From positions 1-12,685 of the forward strand of contig JABFXT010000218.1 in NCBI GenBank assembly GCA_013361595.1: DNA of 12,685 bases. The letters run 5' to 3'. The position numbers were made by a program, and so were the translations under genes. Within the stretch, counting starts at the first letter, position 1, and the number at the start of each line of letters is the position of its first letter. Source of the stretch: Nocardia sp. Lineage in GTDB: Bacteria; Actinomycetota; Actinomycetes; Mycobacteriales; Mycobacteriaceae. The notes under the pieces are model-generated. The model saw only the letters and a list, made by a program, of their open reading frames with translations. It was not told the origin of the DNA and made no database searches. Of this stretch, positions 1 through 7,057 are shown piece after piece.

Positions 1-650
1 AGGACTCGCAGTCTGGCCCAGGTGTTCGTGTCCCGCTCCATCACCTCGTCGACCAGCGGTGCGGAGATCAACGCCATGCACTCGGCCAGCCGGCGCCGGG
101 TCCGGCGCGCGGGCGGACCGAGTTGCGGCTCGGCGAATCCTTCGGTGAGGTAACGCGCCGGATCGCGCAGACTCCACCCGACAATCGCCTCGTCTCGAAC
201 GAGTAATTCCACGGCGGGAGCGATCTCGAGCCGGGCATCGAAATGCCGTGCCGGTACAGCGGTGTCGCGCAGGCACACCAACTCCGAGCCCGCCGTATCG
301 CAGGTGAAAACCGTGGTCTGCGGGAGGCCGAACTCCCGGGCGGTCTCGGCGCGTAGCCCTGCCGCGACCGCCCGGGGCCGGATGCAGGACGATGACGGTA
401 CGGACCTGGCCGCGAGGAAGAAGGTGAAGCTGCGCAGCTCCCGGCTGTCACGGTCGAAGCGGAAGTGCTCGTCCTCCGACCACAGCCACTGCCGACTGCC
501 GAAGGTCAGCGGCAGTTGCAGTTCACGTTCCGCGGGGCCGGTGTAATCGGCGACGACAACCTGTTGACCGCCGAAATCGAAGCGTGGTGTGAAACGCAGC
601 GGCCGGTCGGTGATCTCCACCCGCATACCCTCGCCGAGGATCAGAGTCAC
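1..650 (-). CDS. Unrecognised protein, cut by left window edge (N-terminal 216 codons)
   Basis: On the minus strand an open frame without stops runs from a GTG at 650 to the window edge. The GTG is preceded by AGGAG (657-661) with a 6-base gap, so I prefer it to the in-frame GTG at 668. The protein begins MTLILGEGMRVEITDRPLRF. Its first half looks beta-rich and soluble, with alternating hydrophobic and charged residues and phrases such as QWLWSEDEHFRFD. It continues with VELLVRDEAIVGWSLRDP and a basic stretch RRTRRRLAECM before a more helical part. There is no signal peptide or membrane segment. Codon use is typical of high-GC actinobacterial coding DNA, with G/C at most third positions. It is transcribed divergently from the PucR gene, with 145 bases between the starts. 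I do not recognise the family and assign no function. That it is a real gene is fairly secure; its identity is unknown. Confidence 0.7.
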   Translation of the reverse strand, partial: MTLILGEGMRVEITDRPLRFTPRFDFGGQQVVVADYTGPAERELQLPLTFGSRQWLWSEDEHFRFDRDSRELRSFTFFLAARSVPSSSCIRPRAVAAGLRAETAREFGLPQTTVFTCDTAGSELVCLRDTAVPARHFDARLEIAPAVELLVRDEAIVGWSLRDPARYLTEGFAEPQLGPPARRTRRRLAECMALISAPLVDEVMERDTNTWARLRV

Positions 651-783
651 CGTCGTCTCCTGCCGCACACCACAGGTCCTATTCTTGCCGGGAACCAGTT
701 CCGCGGCGATCGGTAGGCCCGCCACGGGCGCCCCCGGCCACGTCTGCCTGCCGCCGGCGGCGTGCGGCGGTGGGCCCTCGACG

Positions 784-789
784 TACTGT
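784..789 (+). promoter_or_regulatory. Putative -10 hexamer for leaderless PucR-gene transcript
   Basis: TACTGT fits the actinobacterial sigma-A type TANNNT -10 pattern. It ends exactly six bases before the GTG at 796, so transcription would begin at or next to the start codon. No Shine-Dalgarno sequence precedes this GTG, which agrees with a leaderless message. No convincing -35 is visible. The same hexamer and spacing occur before the lipoprotein gene at 9125. Confidence 0.45.
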
Positions 790-795
790 GGCGAC

Positions 796-1995
796 GTGAC
801 CGACTCCGAGCATTCCGGGTCCGTGACGAGCTCCGCGGAATTGGTGGCGGCCTGTCGCGGGAACATCCCTGCGCTGACCGAGCGGCTCATCGCCGCGATC
901 TTCACCGACAATCCGGAGTGGACCGACTACTCGGCAGTGGCTCGCGCGGACCTGCACGACGGATGCCGGCGGTTCCTGACCCGGGTGCTGGACCTCGTCG
1001 GTGAGACGGGAATCGACGCCGAACACGACGATGTCGCCGCGGCGATCGGCGCTCACCGGGCGGTGCAGGGCGTGCCGTTGGAGGCGATGCTGCGAACCTT
1101 CCGGCTGGGCGGCCGGATCGTCTGGGAGGCGCTGCTGGACCGGGCCGGCGCGATCTCGGCGGCGGACTTCCGGGAAATGGGCACGGCGATGTGGGCGGTC
1201 ATCGATGGGATGTCCTCGGCGCTGGTCACCTCCTACCGCGGCGCGGAGCTCGACCGAGTCCGGCTCGACGAACGCCGCCGCCACGCGTTGATCGAGGATG
1301 TGCTCGCCGGACGCGGCCGCGACGCGCGGTTCGCCCAGCGTGCGTCGCGGGAACTGAACATTCCGGTCACCGGCCCCTATCTCGTGGTCGCCGGCCGCGG
1401 CGACGCCTACCCGCTCCGGCTGGGTACCGAAACCGCGCTGGCAGCCGACGGATATCGCTCGGTCTGGCACGACCACGGTGATTACACCGTCGGTGTCATA
1501 GCCCTCGAACATCACTCACCGACGCACCTGATCACCGTGCTGCAGCCGCTCGTCCGCGGACGCGCCGCGCTCTCACCCGCGGTTGCCGGAATCGCCGAAG
1601 TCGATATCGCCCATACGCTGGCAACCGTGACGCTCGATACCGTCCCCGACGACGCCCGCGGTGTCGTGGTCTCACTGCACGACCGCTATCCCGAGGCCCT
1701 GCTGCTGCGGTCGCCCGACCTGGCGCAGTTGCTGGTGAGCCGGCTCCTCGGCCCGATTCTCGAACTACCGGCCAGAGAACGCGACCTGCTGCTCACGACC
1801 TTGCGGGTGTGGCTGGCCCAGGACTGCTCGGCCGCCCATGCGGCACCGCTGCTGCACTGCCACCGCAACACCGTGATCAACCGGCTCCAACGCACGGCGG
1901 CGCTGATCGGGCGACCGCTGGACGGGCAGCGCTTCCACCTGGAGCTTTCCCTGGCGCTCCTCGCGCACACGCTCGTCGATACCGTCGCCGACTGA
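796..1995 (+). CDS. PucR/CdaR-type transcriptional regulator with C-terminal HTH
   Basis: The 399-residue protein has the architecture of actinobacterial PucR-family regulators. Residues about 10-160 are a helical N-terminal region resembling RsbRD-type sensor domains. Residues about 170-330 are a degenerate CdaR/GGDEF-like middle domain (ALIEDVLAGRG, then PYLVVAGRG). The C-terminal helix-turn-helix (PucR HTH_30 type) lies at about 338-385, with the recognition part LLHCHRNTVINRLQRTAALI matching the usual H-x-NT-x-x-x-RL core. Members of the family commonly activate neighbouring catabolic genes in response to a small molecule. The start is the GTG at 796, because an upstream ATG at 589 would overlap the divergent gene and encode non-conserved sequence, and because a TANNNT box sits six bases upstream. 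The dehydrogenase operon begins 174 bases downstream on the same strand, so it is the likely target. That link is inference from position. Confidence 0.85.
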   Translation: MTDSEHSGSVTSSAELVAACRGNIPALTERLIAAIFTDNPEWTDYSAVARADLHDGCRRFLTRVLDLVGETGIDAEHDDVAAAIGAHRAVQGVPLEAMLRTFRLGGRIVWEALLDRAGAISAADFREMGTAMWAVIDGMSSALVTSYRGAELDRVRLDERRRHALIEDVLAGRGRDARFAQRASRELNIPVTGPYLVVAGRGDAYPLRLGTETALAADGYRSVWHDHGDYTVGVIALEHHSPTHLITVLQPLVRGRAALSPAVAGIAEVDIAHTLATVTLDTVPDDARGVVVSLHDRYPEALLLRSPDLAQLLVSRLLGPILELPARERDLLLTTLRVWLAQDCSAAHAAPLLHCHRNTVINRLQRTAALIGRPLDGQRFHLELSLALLAHTLVDTVAD

Positions 1996-1996
1996 G

Positions 1997-2012
1997 CGGC
2001 CGGCACCGGCCG
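1997..2012 (+). terminator. GC-rich hairpin just after PucR stop codon
   Basis: Seven-base arms CGGCCGG and CCGGCCG separated by CA begin one base after the stop codon; a further CCGGCC follows at 2017-2022. There is no T-run, which is common for actinobacterial intrinsic terminators. It may act as a terminator together with the larger inverted repeat at 2024-2046, or may only stabilise the 3' end. Confidence 0.35.
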
Positions 2013-2023
2013 ACGACCGGCCT

Positions 2024-2067
2024 CGATTGGGCGCCGCGCCCAATCGGCGGGCACGATTTCTGGGCGC
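2024..2067. promoter_or_regulatory. Perfect 23-base inverted repeat plus third TGGGCGC half-site upstream of lpdA
   Basis: Positions 2024-2033 (CGATTGGGCG) and 2037-2046 (CGCCCAATCG) are perfect inverted arms around the triplet CCG. The core half-site TGGGCGC appears at 2028-2034 on the plus strand, at 2036-2042 on the minus strand, and again at 2061-2067 on the plus strand. The first and third copies start 33 bases apart, about three helical turns. The block lies between the PucR gene and lpdA, which starts 103 bases after the last site. Either of two roles fits: an operator for the PucR protein or another regulator of the operon, or the terminator of the PucR gene (no T-run follows). The extra half-site outside the hairpin favours an operator. 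Confidence 0.45.
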
Positions 2068-2075
2068 GAGGAGAA

Positions 2076-2104
2076 TTGTTCGCCCTCTCGGCACCCAGCA
2101 GACT
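2076..2104 (+). promoter_or_regulatory. Weak candidate promoter for the dehydrogenase operon
   Basis: TTGTTC (2076-2081) and CAGACT (2099-2104) are separated by 17 bases and partly match -35 and -10 boxes. If real, the message would carry a leader of about 60 bases and the TGGGCGC site at 2061-2067 would abut the -35, a typical activator position. The match is modest, so this is only a suggestion. Confidence 0.2.
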
Positions 2105-2169
2105 CCAAATCCTGACCCACACCACAAACCGGTGGCCGGGTCACGCATTCAGGACGAGGAGCACCACAA

Positions 2170-3642
2170 GTGCCACAATTCGATCTCTTGATCATCGGTG
2201 GGGGGCCGGGCGGCTATGTCGCCGCGATCCGCGCGGCGCAGCGCGGGCTACGGGTCGCGCTGGTGGAGAAGGAGCGCCCCGGCGGCGTGTGCCTGAACTG
2301 GGGTTGTATCCCCACCAAGGCGATGCTGCGTTCCGCGGAGATCTTCCGGATCGTCACCGAGGCGGCGGGTTTCGGAATCACCACCGAGGGCGTGCGGGTG
2401 GACTTCGCCGCGGTGCGTGCGCGTAAGAACGGCATCGTCGACGACCTCACCAGCGGCGTGGCCGGCCTGTTGCGGGCCAACGGCGTGACCGTCATCGAAG
2501 GCCACGCCCGCTTCACCGGCCCGTCCACCGTCGAGGTGTTCCGGTCGGGCCCTTCCCAGGTCTTCGACGGTGGCCCCCGCTACGCCGCCGCGCCGACCGC
2601 CACCCCGATCCGCACAGTGGACGCCACCGATGTGATCATCGCGACCGGCTCGGTGCCGGCACTGCTCCCGGTACCCGGTGCCGACCTACCCGGCGTCATC
2701 ACCTCCGACGGCGCGTTCGGTCTCACTGAGATACCCGAACGGCTGGTTGTGATCGGCGGTAGCGCTGTCGGCGCGGAATGGGCCGGGCTCTTCGCCACCT
2801 TCGGTACCGCGGTGACCGTCGTCGAAATGCAGGAGCGCCTGGTGCCGGCCGAGGACGCCGAGATCGGCGCCGCGCTCGGGCGGTCCTTCACCGCTCACGG
2901 GATCACCGTCCTGACCGGCTCGACGGTCACCGGAATCGAGCAGTCCGAGGACGGGCTGCGGGTGAACGTCGACGGAACAGACCCGCGCGCGCTCGACGCC
3001 GATATCGTGCTCGTCGGAGTCGGCCGCCGCCCCAATACCGCCGGACTCGGCCTGGACGCCGCGGGAGTGTCCACCGACGCACGCGGGTTCATTCCCGTCG
3101 ACGACCGGCTGCGGACCGGTGTCGAGCACGTGTTCGCCATCGGCGATGTCACGGGTCGAGCGCTACTGGCCCACGTCGCCTCCCACCAGGGTCTGACGGC
3201 GGCCGATGTCATCGCGGGTCACGATGTCCGCATCGATTACACCGCCGTCCCCGCGGCCACCTTCACCCATCCGGAGATCGCCAGTGTGGGCCTCACCGAG
3301 GACGCCGCCCGCGCCGGAGGTCATGAGGTGGTCGTCGCCAAGTTCCCGTTCGCCGCGCTGGGGCGGGCACGCTCGGTCGGCGATACCGAAGGCTTCCTGA
3401 AAATCGTGGCCGGCGCCCGGCACCACGAAGTCCTCGGCGTGCACATCATCGGCCCGTCGGCCAGCGATCTGATCACCGAAGGCGCCCTCGCGATCACGCT
3501 CGAGGCAACCCTCGACGAACTCGCCCACACGATCCACGCCCACCCCACCCTCGGCGAGATCGGCATGGAAGCGGCCCTGGCCGGACTCGGCCTACCCGTC
3601 CACATCGCACCGCCCCGCACTCGTCGAGGAGTCTCCTCATGA
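2170..3642 (+). CDS. lpdA: Dihydrolipoyl dehydrogenase (E3 of 2-oxo acid dehydrogenase complex)
   Basis: This cytoplasmic FAD enzyme re-oxidises the dihydrolipoyl group on E2 with NAD+. The 490-residue sequence shows the FAD-binding IIGGGPGGYVAA (8-19), the redox disulfide in GGVCLNWGCIPTK (C41 and C46), and the NAD-binding VVIGGSAVGAEWAG (193-206). It also has the second FAD motif VFAIGDVTG (321-329) and the catalytic HAHPTLGE (H458 as base, E463). The start is a GTG with GAGGAG at 2156-2161, eight bases upstream. It is somewhat longer than the usual 460-475 residues. Part of the excess is a proline- and glycine-containing insertion at about 124-148 between the HARFTGPSTVEVF strand and the DVIIATGS motif, where most E3 proteins have a short hairpin. 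It is the first gene of the operon and its stop overlaps the pdhA start (ATGA). All catalytic residues are intact. Confidence 0.95.
   Translation: MPQFDLLIIGGGPGGYVAAIRAAQRGLRVALVEKERPGGVCLNWGCIPTKAMLRSAEIFRIVTEAAGFGITTEGVRVDFAAVRARKNGIVDDLTSGVAGLLRANGVTVIEGHARFTGPSTVEVFRSGPSQVFDGGPRYAAAPTATPIRTVDATDVIIATGSVPALLPVPGADLPGVITSDGAFGLTEIPERLVVIGGSAVGAEWAGLFATFGTAVTVVEMQERLVPAEDAEIGAALGRSFTAHGITVLTGSTVTGIEQSEDGLRVNVDGTDPRALDADIVLVGVGRRPNTAGLGLDAAGVSTDARGFIPVDDRLRTGVEHVFAIGDVTGRALLAHVASHQGLTAADVIAGHDVRIDYTAVPAATFTHPEIASVGLTEDAARAGGHEVVVAKFPFAALGRARSVGDTEGFLKIVAGARHHEVLGVHIIGPSASDLITEGALAITLEATLDELAHTIHAHPTLGEIGMEAALAGLGLPVHIAPPRTRRGVSS
3626..3638 (+). promoter_or_regulatory. Ribosome-binding site of pdhA inside a small inverted repeat
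   Basis: GAGGAG (3626-3631) is the Shine-Dalgarno of pdhA, seven bases before its ATG. It is followed immediately by its complement, so GAGGA (3626-3630) can pair with TCCTC (3634-3638) over a three-base loop. The hairpin lies in the last codons of lpdA and would hide the site until ribosomes translating lpdA melt it. With the ATGA overlap this points to translational coupling of E3 and E1 alpha. The coupling is inferred; the palindrome is directly visible. Confidence 0.5.
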
Positions 3643-4778
3643 CCGCCGAAACCACCGCCCGGCCACCACGTAAAGCGCCCCGCACCACCGTGAAGAAGCC
3701 GAAGACCACACCCGCGCCCCGCGAGAACACGACGGACACCAGCGGTTGCGTCGACTCCCGTATCGCCGCGGAGGATCCCGGAACGCTCCGGGAGCTCTAC
3801 CGCGAGATGCTGTTCGTGCGCCGCTTCGAGGAGCGCACCTCGCAGAGCTACCAGCAGGCCGAGATCGGCGGCTACTGCCACCTCAATCTGGGCGAGGAGG
3901 CCACCGTCGTCGGCCTGGGCGCGGCCATGCGCCCCACCGACTATCTGTTCACCAACTATCGCGAACACGGCTACGCCCTGGTGAAAGGGATAGAACCCGG
4001 CCGCGTCATGGCCGAACTCTACGGCCGCTCCACCGGCGTCTCCAAGGGCTGGGGCGGCTCGATGCACCTGTACGACACCGCGACCCGGCTGCTCGGCGGC
4101 TACGCCATCGTGGGCGGCCAGATCCCGCTGGCACTCGGCGCGGCCCTGGCCATCGACTACCGCGGCGACGATGACGTGGTCGTATGCCAGATGGGCGAGG
4201 GCACCACCAATATCGGCGCATTCCACGAATCCCTCAATATCGCCGCGTTGTGGAATCTGCCGATCGTGTTCCTGGTCGTCAACAACCAGACCGGGATGGG
4301 CACCACGGTGGAGAGGTCCTCCGCCGAACCCGACCTGTGGAAACGCGCCGACTCCTATCGCATCCGCGGCGAACGTGTCGACGGCACCGATGTGCTGGCG
4401 GTGCGCGATACCGCCCGCGAACTCATCGAGATCGCCCGGCGCGACAGCAGGCCGGCGCTACTCGAGGCCGTCAGCTACCGCCTCAAAGGCCACTCCGTGG
4501 TCGACCCCGCCAGATACCGCAGCAGTGCCGCGGTTTCGGAGGCCCGGGACAACGATCCGGTCGCTCGCTGGCACGCGGCGCTGCGGCAGGCCGGCGTGCT
4601 CACCGAAGAATCCGCGGCCGCGATCGAGGAATCCGTGACCGCCGGTGTCCGGGCCGCCGTCGACTTCGCCGCCGCCGGCCCGCACCCCGATCCATCGAGT
4701 TTGTTCGACTACAACTACGCCACCCCGGTACCCGGCGATTCCCGTCGCCTGCCCGCCGACCCCCTGTTCACCCACTGA
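3639..4778 (+). CDS. pdhA: Pyruvate/acetoin-type dehydrogenase E1 component, alpha subunit
   Basis: This is the thiamine diphosphate-binding alpha chain of an alpha2beta2 E1, which decarboxylates a 2-oxo acid and passes the acyl group to E2. The 379 residues include YREMLFVRRFEE (54-65), GGYCHLNLGEEATVVGLG (77-94), KGWGGSMHLYD (136-146), GGYAIVGGQIPLALGAAL (153-170) and YRLKGHSVVDPARYR near the C-terminus. The ThDP motif runs from G186 to NN (215-216), but it begins GEG (186-188) where the family nearly always has GDG, whose Asp binds Mg2+. Residues 1-36 form a Lys/Arg/Pro/Thr-rich, probably disordered tail not present in typical E1 alpha chains. HGYALVKGIEPG and GGSMHLYD resemble pyruvate or acetoin enzymes more than branched-chain ones, but the substrate cannot be fixed from sequence. 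The ATG at 3639 overlaps the lpdA stop by four bases; pdhB starts 11 bases after its own stop. Confidence 0.92.
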   Translation: MTAETTARPPRKAPRTTVKKPKTTPAPRENTTDTSGCVDSRIAAEDPGTLRELYREMLFVRRFEERTSQSYQQAEIGGYCHLNLGEEATVVGLGAAMRPTDYLFTNYREHGYALVKGIEPGRVMAELYGRSTGVSKGWGGSMHLYDTATRLLGGYAIVGGQIPLALGAALAIDYRGDDDVVVCQMGEGTTNIGAFHESLNIAALWNLPIVFLVVNNQTGMGTTVERSSAEPDLWKRADSYRIRGERVDGTDVLAVRDTARELIEIARRDSRPALLEAVSYRLKGHSVVDPARYRSSAAVSEARDNDPVARWHAALRQAGVLTEESAAAIEESVTAGVRAAVDFAAAGPHPDPSSLFDYNYATPVPGDSRRLPADPLFTH

Positions 4779-4789
4779 GGACTGCATCC

Positions 4790-5782
4790 GTGGCAATCAT
4801 GACCTACCGCGAAGCCCTGCGCGAAACCCTGCGCGAGGAGATGCGGCGCGACGACGATATTCTCCTGCTCGGCGAAGAGATCGGTATCTTCGAGGGCTCC
4901 TACAAGATCACGGCCGGACTGCTCGACGAGTTCGGCCCCAAACGAGTACGCGATACCCCCATCGCCGAAGAGGGTTTCGTCGGTGCCGCGATCGGCGCCG
5001 CCATGCTCGGGCTGCGCCCGATCGTCGAGATCATGACGATCAATTTCTCCCTGCTGGCACTGGACCAGATCGTCAACCACGCCGCAAAGATCTACGGCAT
5101 GTTCGGCGGGCAGACCAGCGTGCCGATGGTGATCCGCACCCCCGGCGGCGGCGGACAGCAACTCGGCGCGACCCACTCGCAGAACATCGAGCTCTACTAC
5201 GCCTTCGTACCCGGCCTCAAAGTTGTCGCCCCCAGCACACCGGCCGATGCCCGCGCGCTGCTCAAAGCCGCCATCGAGGACGACGACCCGGTGCTGTTCC
5301 TGGAGAATCTGGCGCTGTACAACACCCGAGGCGAAGTACCGGAGTCCGGTCCCCCGGTGGAGATCGGGCGAGCGGCGGTCACCCGCCCCGGGACCGATAT
5401 CACCCTGATCGGCTATTCCCGCATGGCCACGGTCTGCACGGCAGTCGCGGAAAAGCTCGCGGCCGAAGGGATATCGGCCGAAGTCATCGACCTGCGGAGC
5501 CTGCGCCCGCTCGATCGGGACACATTGATCGCCTCGGTCCGCAAAACCGGCTGCGCCGTGATCGGCGAGGACGACTGGCTCACCTACGGTATCGGCGCGG
5601 AACTCGCGGCCTCGATCTCCGACGGCGTCTTCGACTACCTCGACGCCCCGGTCCGACGGGTGGCCATGGCCGAAGTACCACTCCCCTACGCCAAACCCCT
5701 CGAAACCCTCGCGTTGCCCTCGGTCGACTCCCTCTACACCGCGGCCTCGGAAACCCTTGCCGCCGTCGGCACCCGCCGCTGA
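4790..5782 (+). CDS. pdhB: Pyruvate/acetoin-type dehydrogenase E1 component, beta subunit
   Basis: This is the beta chain of the heterotetrameric E1, partner of the preceding alpha chain. The 330 residues begin MAIMTYREALRETLREEM and contain LLGEEIGIFEGSYKIT, RVRDTPIAEEGFVGAAIGAA (a classic E1 beta signature), FGGQTSVPMVIRTPGGGG, HSQNIELYYAFVPGLKVVAP and EVIDLRSLRPLD. Near the end, PLPYAKPLETLALPS corresponds to the usual P-x-P-Y-x-x-x-LE motif. The length matches the family (about 325-330). I choose the GTG at 4790 over the in-frame ATG at 4799, because GAGG at 4777-4780 is nine bases from the GTG and family members often start M-A-x-M-T-Y-R-E-A. Much of the open frame 5' of this point, inside pdhA, is only shadow. 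The gene lies 11 bases after pdhA and 15 bases before the E2 gene, so the subunits are co-translated from one message. Confidence 0.93.
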   Translation: MAIMTYREALRETLREEMRRDDDILLLGEEIGIFEGSYKITAGLLDEFGPKRVRDTPIAEEGFVGAAIGAAMLGLRPIVEIMTINFSLLALDQIVNHAAKIYGMFGGQTSVPMVIRTPGGGGQQLGATHSQNIELYYAFVPGLKVVAPSTPADARALLKAAIEDDDPVLFLENLALYNTRGEVPESGPPVEIGRAAVTRPGTDITLIGYSRMATVCTAVAEKLAAEGISAEVIDLRSLRPLDRDTLIASVRKTGCAVIGEDDWLTYGIGAELAASISDGVFDYLDAPVRRVAMAEVPLPYAKPLETLALPSVDSLYTAASETLAAVGTRR

Positions 5783-5797
5783 CCCCGGAGAACACTC

Positions 5798-7057
5798 ATG
5801 CCCGAAATCGTCATGCCCCGACTGTCGGACACCATGGAAGACGGCGTCGTCGCCACCTGGCTCAAACAGGTCGGCGACCCCGTCACCCGCGGTGAGATCG
5901 TCGCCGAAATCGAAACCGACAAAGCACTCATGGAACTGGAAGCCTACGAGGACGGGGTTCTCGAACAGATCCTCGCCGAAGCGGGCACCCGGGTACCGAT
6001 CGGCGAGCCGATCGCCCTCGTCGGCGACGGCAGCACGGCCGGCGGCGCACCTACCGGGCAGGAACGGAGCGGAGCCGGCCCCGCCCGGGACAACGACGCG
6101 CCCGCCTCGGCACCTGCCCCCGCACCGACCGCCGACACCGCGCAGTTCACGCCCGCCGACACCGGCGAGCGGCCGAGATCCTCCCCCCTCGCTCGTAAAG
6201 TGGCCCGCGAACTCGGCGTGGATCTCACCGCGGTCGCCGGTACCGGCCCCGGCGGGCGCATTACCCGCCGAGATGTCGAATCAGCGCACCAGGCGACGGC
6301 CGCCACCGCAGGGAATACCGCGGTGGCCGAAGAATCAGTGGCTGTCGCGGCCGCGGCGGAGTCCGGCGACTACGACGAGATCCCGCTGACCGGTATTCAG
6401 CGGGTGTCCGCCGCGCGGCTGACCGAAAGCAAACAGCAGGCGCCGCATGTCTATCTCACCAGCGCCATCGATGTCACCGACCTGTTCGCCTTCCGCGCCC
6501 AGATCAACGACACCCTCGCCGCCGCGGGGACCGGGAAGGTCAGCGTCAACGACCTGCTGGTCAAAGCCGTCGCGTTGACACTGCGCGCGAACCCGGGCAT
6601 CAATGTCTCCTTCGCCGGGACCGCGCTGCGCCAGCATCGCGGCATCCACCTGGGTATCGCGGTCACCACTCCCGCCGGACTGCTGGTCCCGGTCGTGCGC
6701 GACGCCGACCGCAAATCGATCTCCGCCATCGCGGCCGAGACCCGGGACAAGGCCGAACGCGCACGTGACCGCGGACTACGCACCGAGGAGATGACCGGCG
6801 GCACCTTCACCATCTCCAACCTCGGCATGTACGGCATCGAACAGTTCACCGCCGTCATCAACCCCCCGGAGTCCGCGATTCTCGCCGTCGGCGCCGCCAC
6901 CGACGAACTGCGGATGGTGGACGGACAGGTGGTGAGCCGGAAGGTCCTGCGGGTCACGATGTCCGCCGACCACCGAGCCATCGACGGCTCCGCCGCCGCG
7001 CAGTTCCTCGCGCAGCTCGCGGATCTGGTCGAACATCCGTTGCGGATCGTGACCTGA
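5798..7057 (+). CDS. Dihydrolipoamide acyltransferase (E2) with one lipoyl domain
   Basis: This is the core of the complex, moving the acyl group from E1 via lipoamide to CoA. The 419 residues are laid out in the standard order. A lipoyl domain covers 1-76, with lipoyl lysine K42 in EIETDKALMELEAYEDG. A Pro/Ala linker follows (about 80-125). The peripheral subunit-binding domain is at about 128-163 (SSPLARKVARELGVDLTAV, then GTGPGGRITRRDV), and an Ala-rich linker runs to about 190. The acyltransferase domain occupies 194-419, with the catalytic DHRAIDG (H392, D396). Having one lipoyl domain sets it apart from the larger multi-lipoyl SucB/AceF-like E2 proteins used in central metabolism by this group. 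The ATG at 5798 has GGAG seven bases upstream. It is the last clear gene of the operon. The acyl specificity (acetyl versus branched) cannot be read from the sequence; an acoC or pdhC label would be a guess. Confidence 0.93.
   Translation: MPEIVMPRLSDTMEDGVVATWLKQVGDPVTRGEIVAEIETDKALMELEAYEDGVLEQILAEAGTRVPIGEPIALVGDGSTAGGAPTGQERSGAGPARDNDAPASAPAPAPTADTAQFTPADTGERPRSSPLARKVARELGVDLTAVAGTGPGGRITRRDVESAHQATAATAGNTAVAEESVAVAAAAESGDYDEIPLTGIQRVSAARLTESKQQAPHVYLTSAIDVTDLFAFRAQINDTLAAAGTGKVSVNDLLVKAVALTLRANPGINVSFAGTALRQHRGIHLGIAVTTPAGLLVPVVRDADRKSISAIAAETRDKAERARDRGLRTEEMTGGTFTISNLGMYGIEQFTAVINPPESAILAVGAATDELRMVDGQVVSRKVLRVTMSADHRAIDGSAAAQFLAQLADLVEHPLRIVT

Noticed and set aside
68..451. A 127-codon minus-strand frame near the left edge
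   Set aside because: It is a shadow in another frame of the minus-strand gene at 1-650; its product is rich in Arg, Pro and Ser.
262..716. Plus-strand open frames near the left edge
   Set aside because: They lie opposite the continuous minus-strand frame, which has better codon use and a Shine-Dalgarno.
589..795. Upstream ATG start for the PucR gene
   Set aside because: It would overlap the divergent minus-strand gene and add sequence without a domain. The GTG at 796 has a well-placed TANNNT box.
4184..4789. Long N-terminal extension of E1 beta inside pdhA
   Set aside because: The extension is Arg/Pro-rich shadow sequence. The conserved protein begins at 4790.
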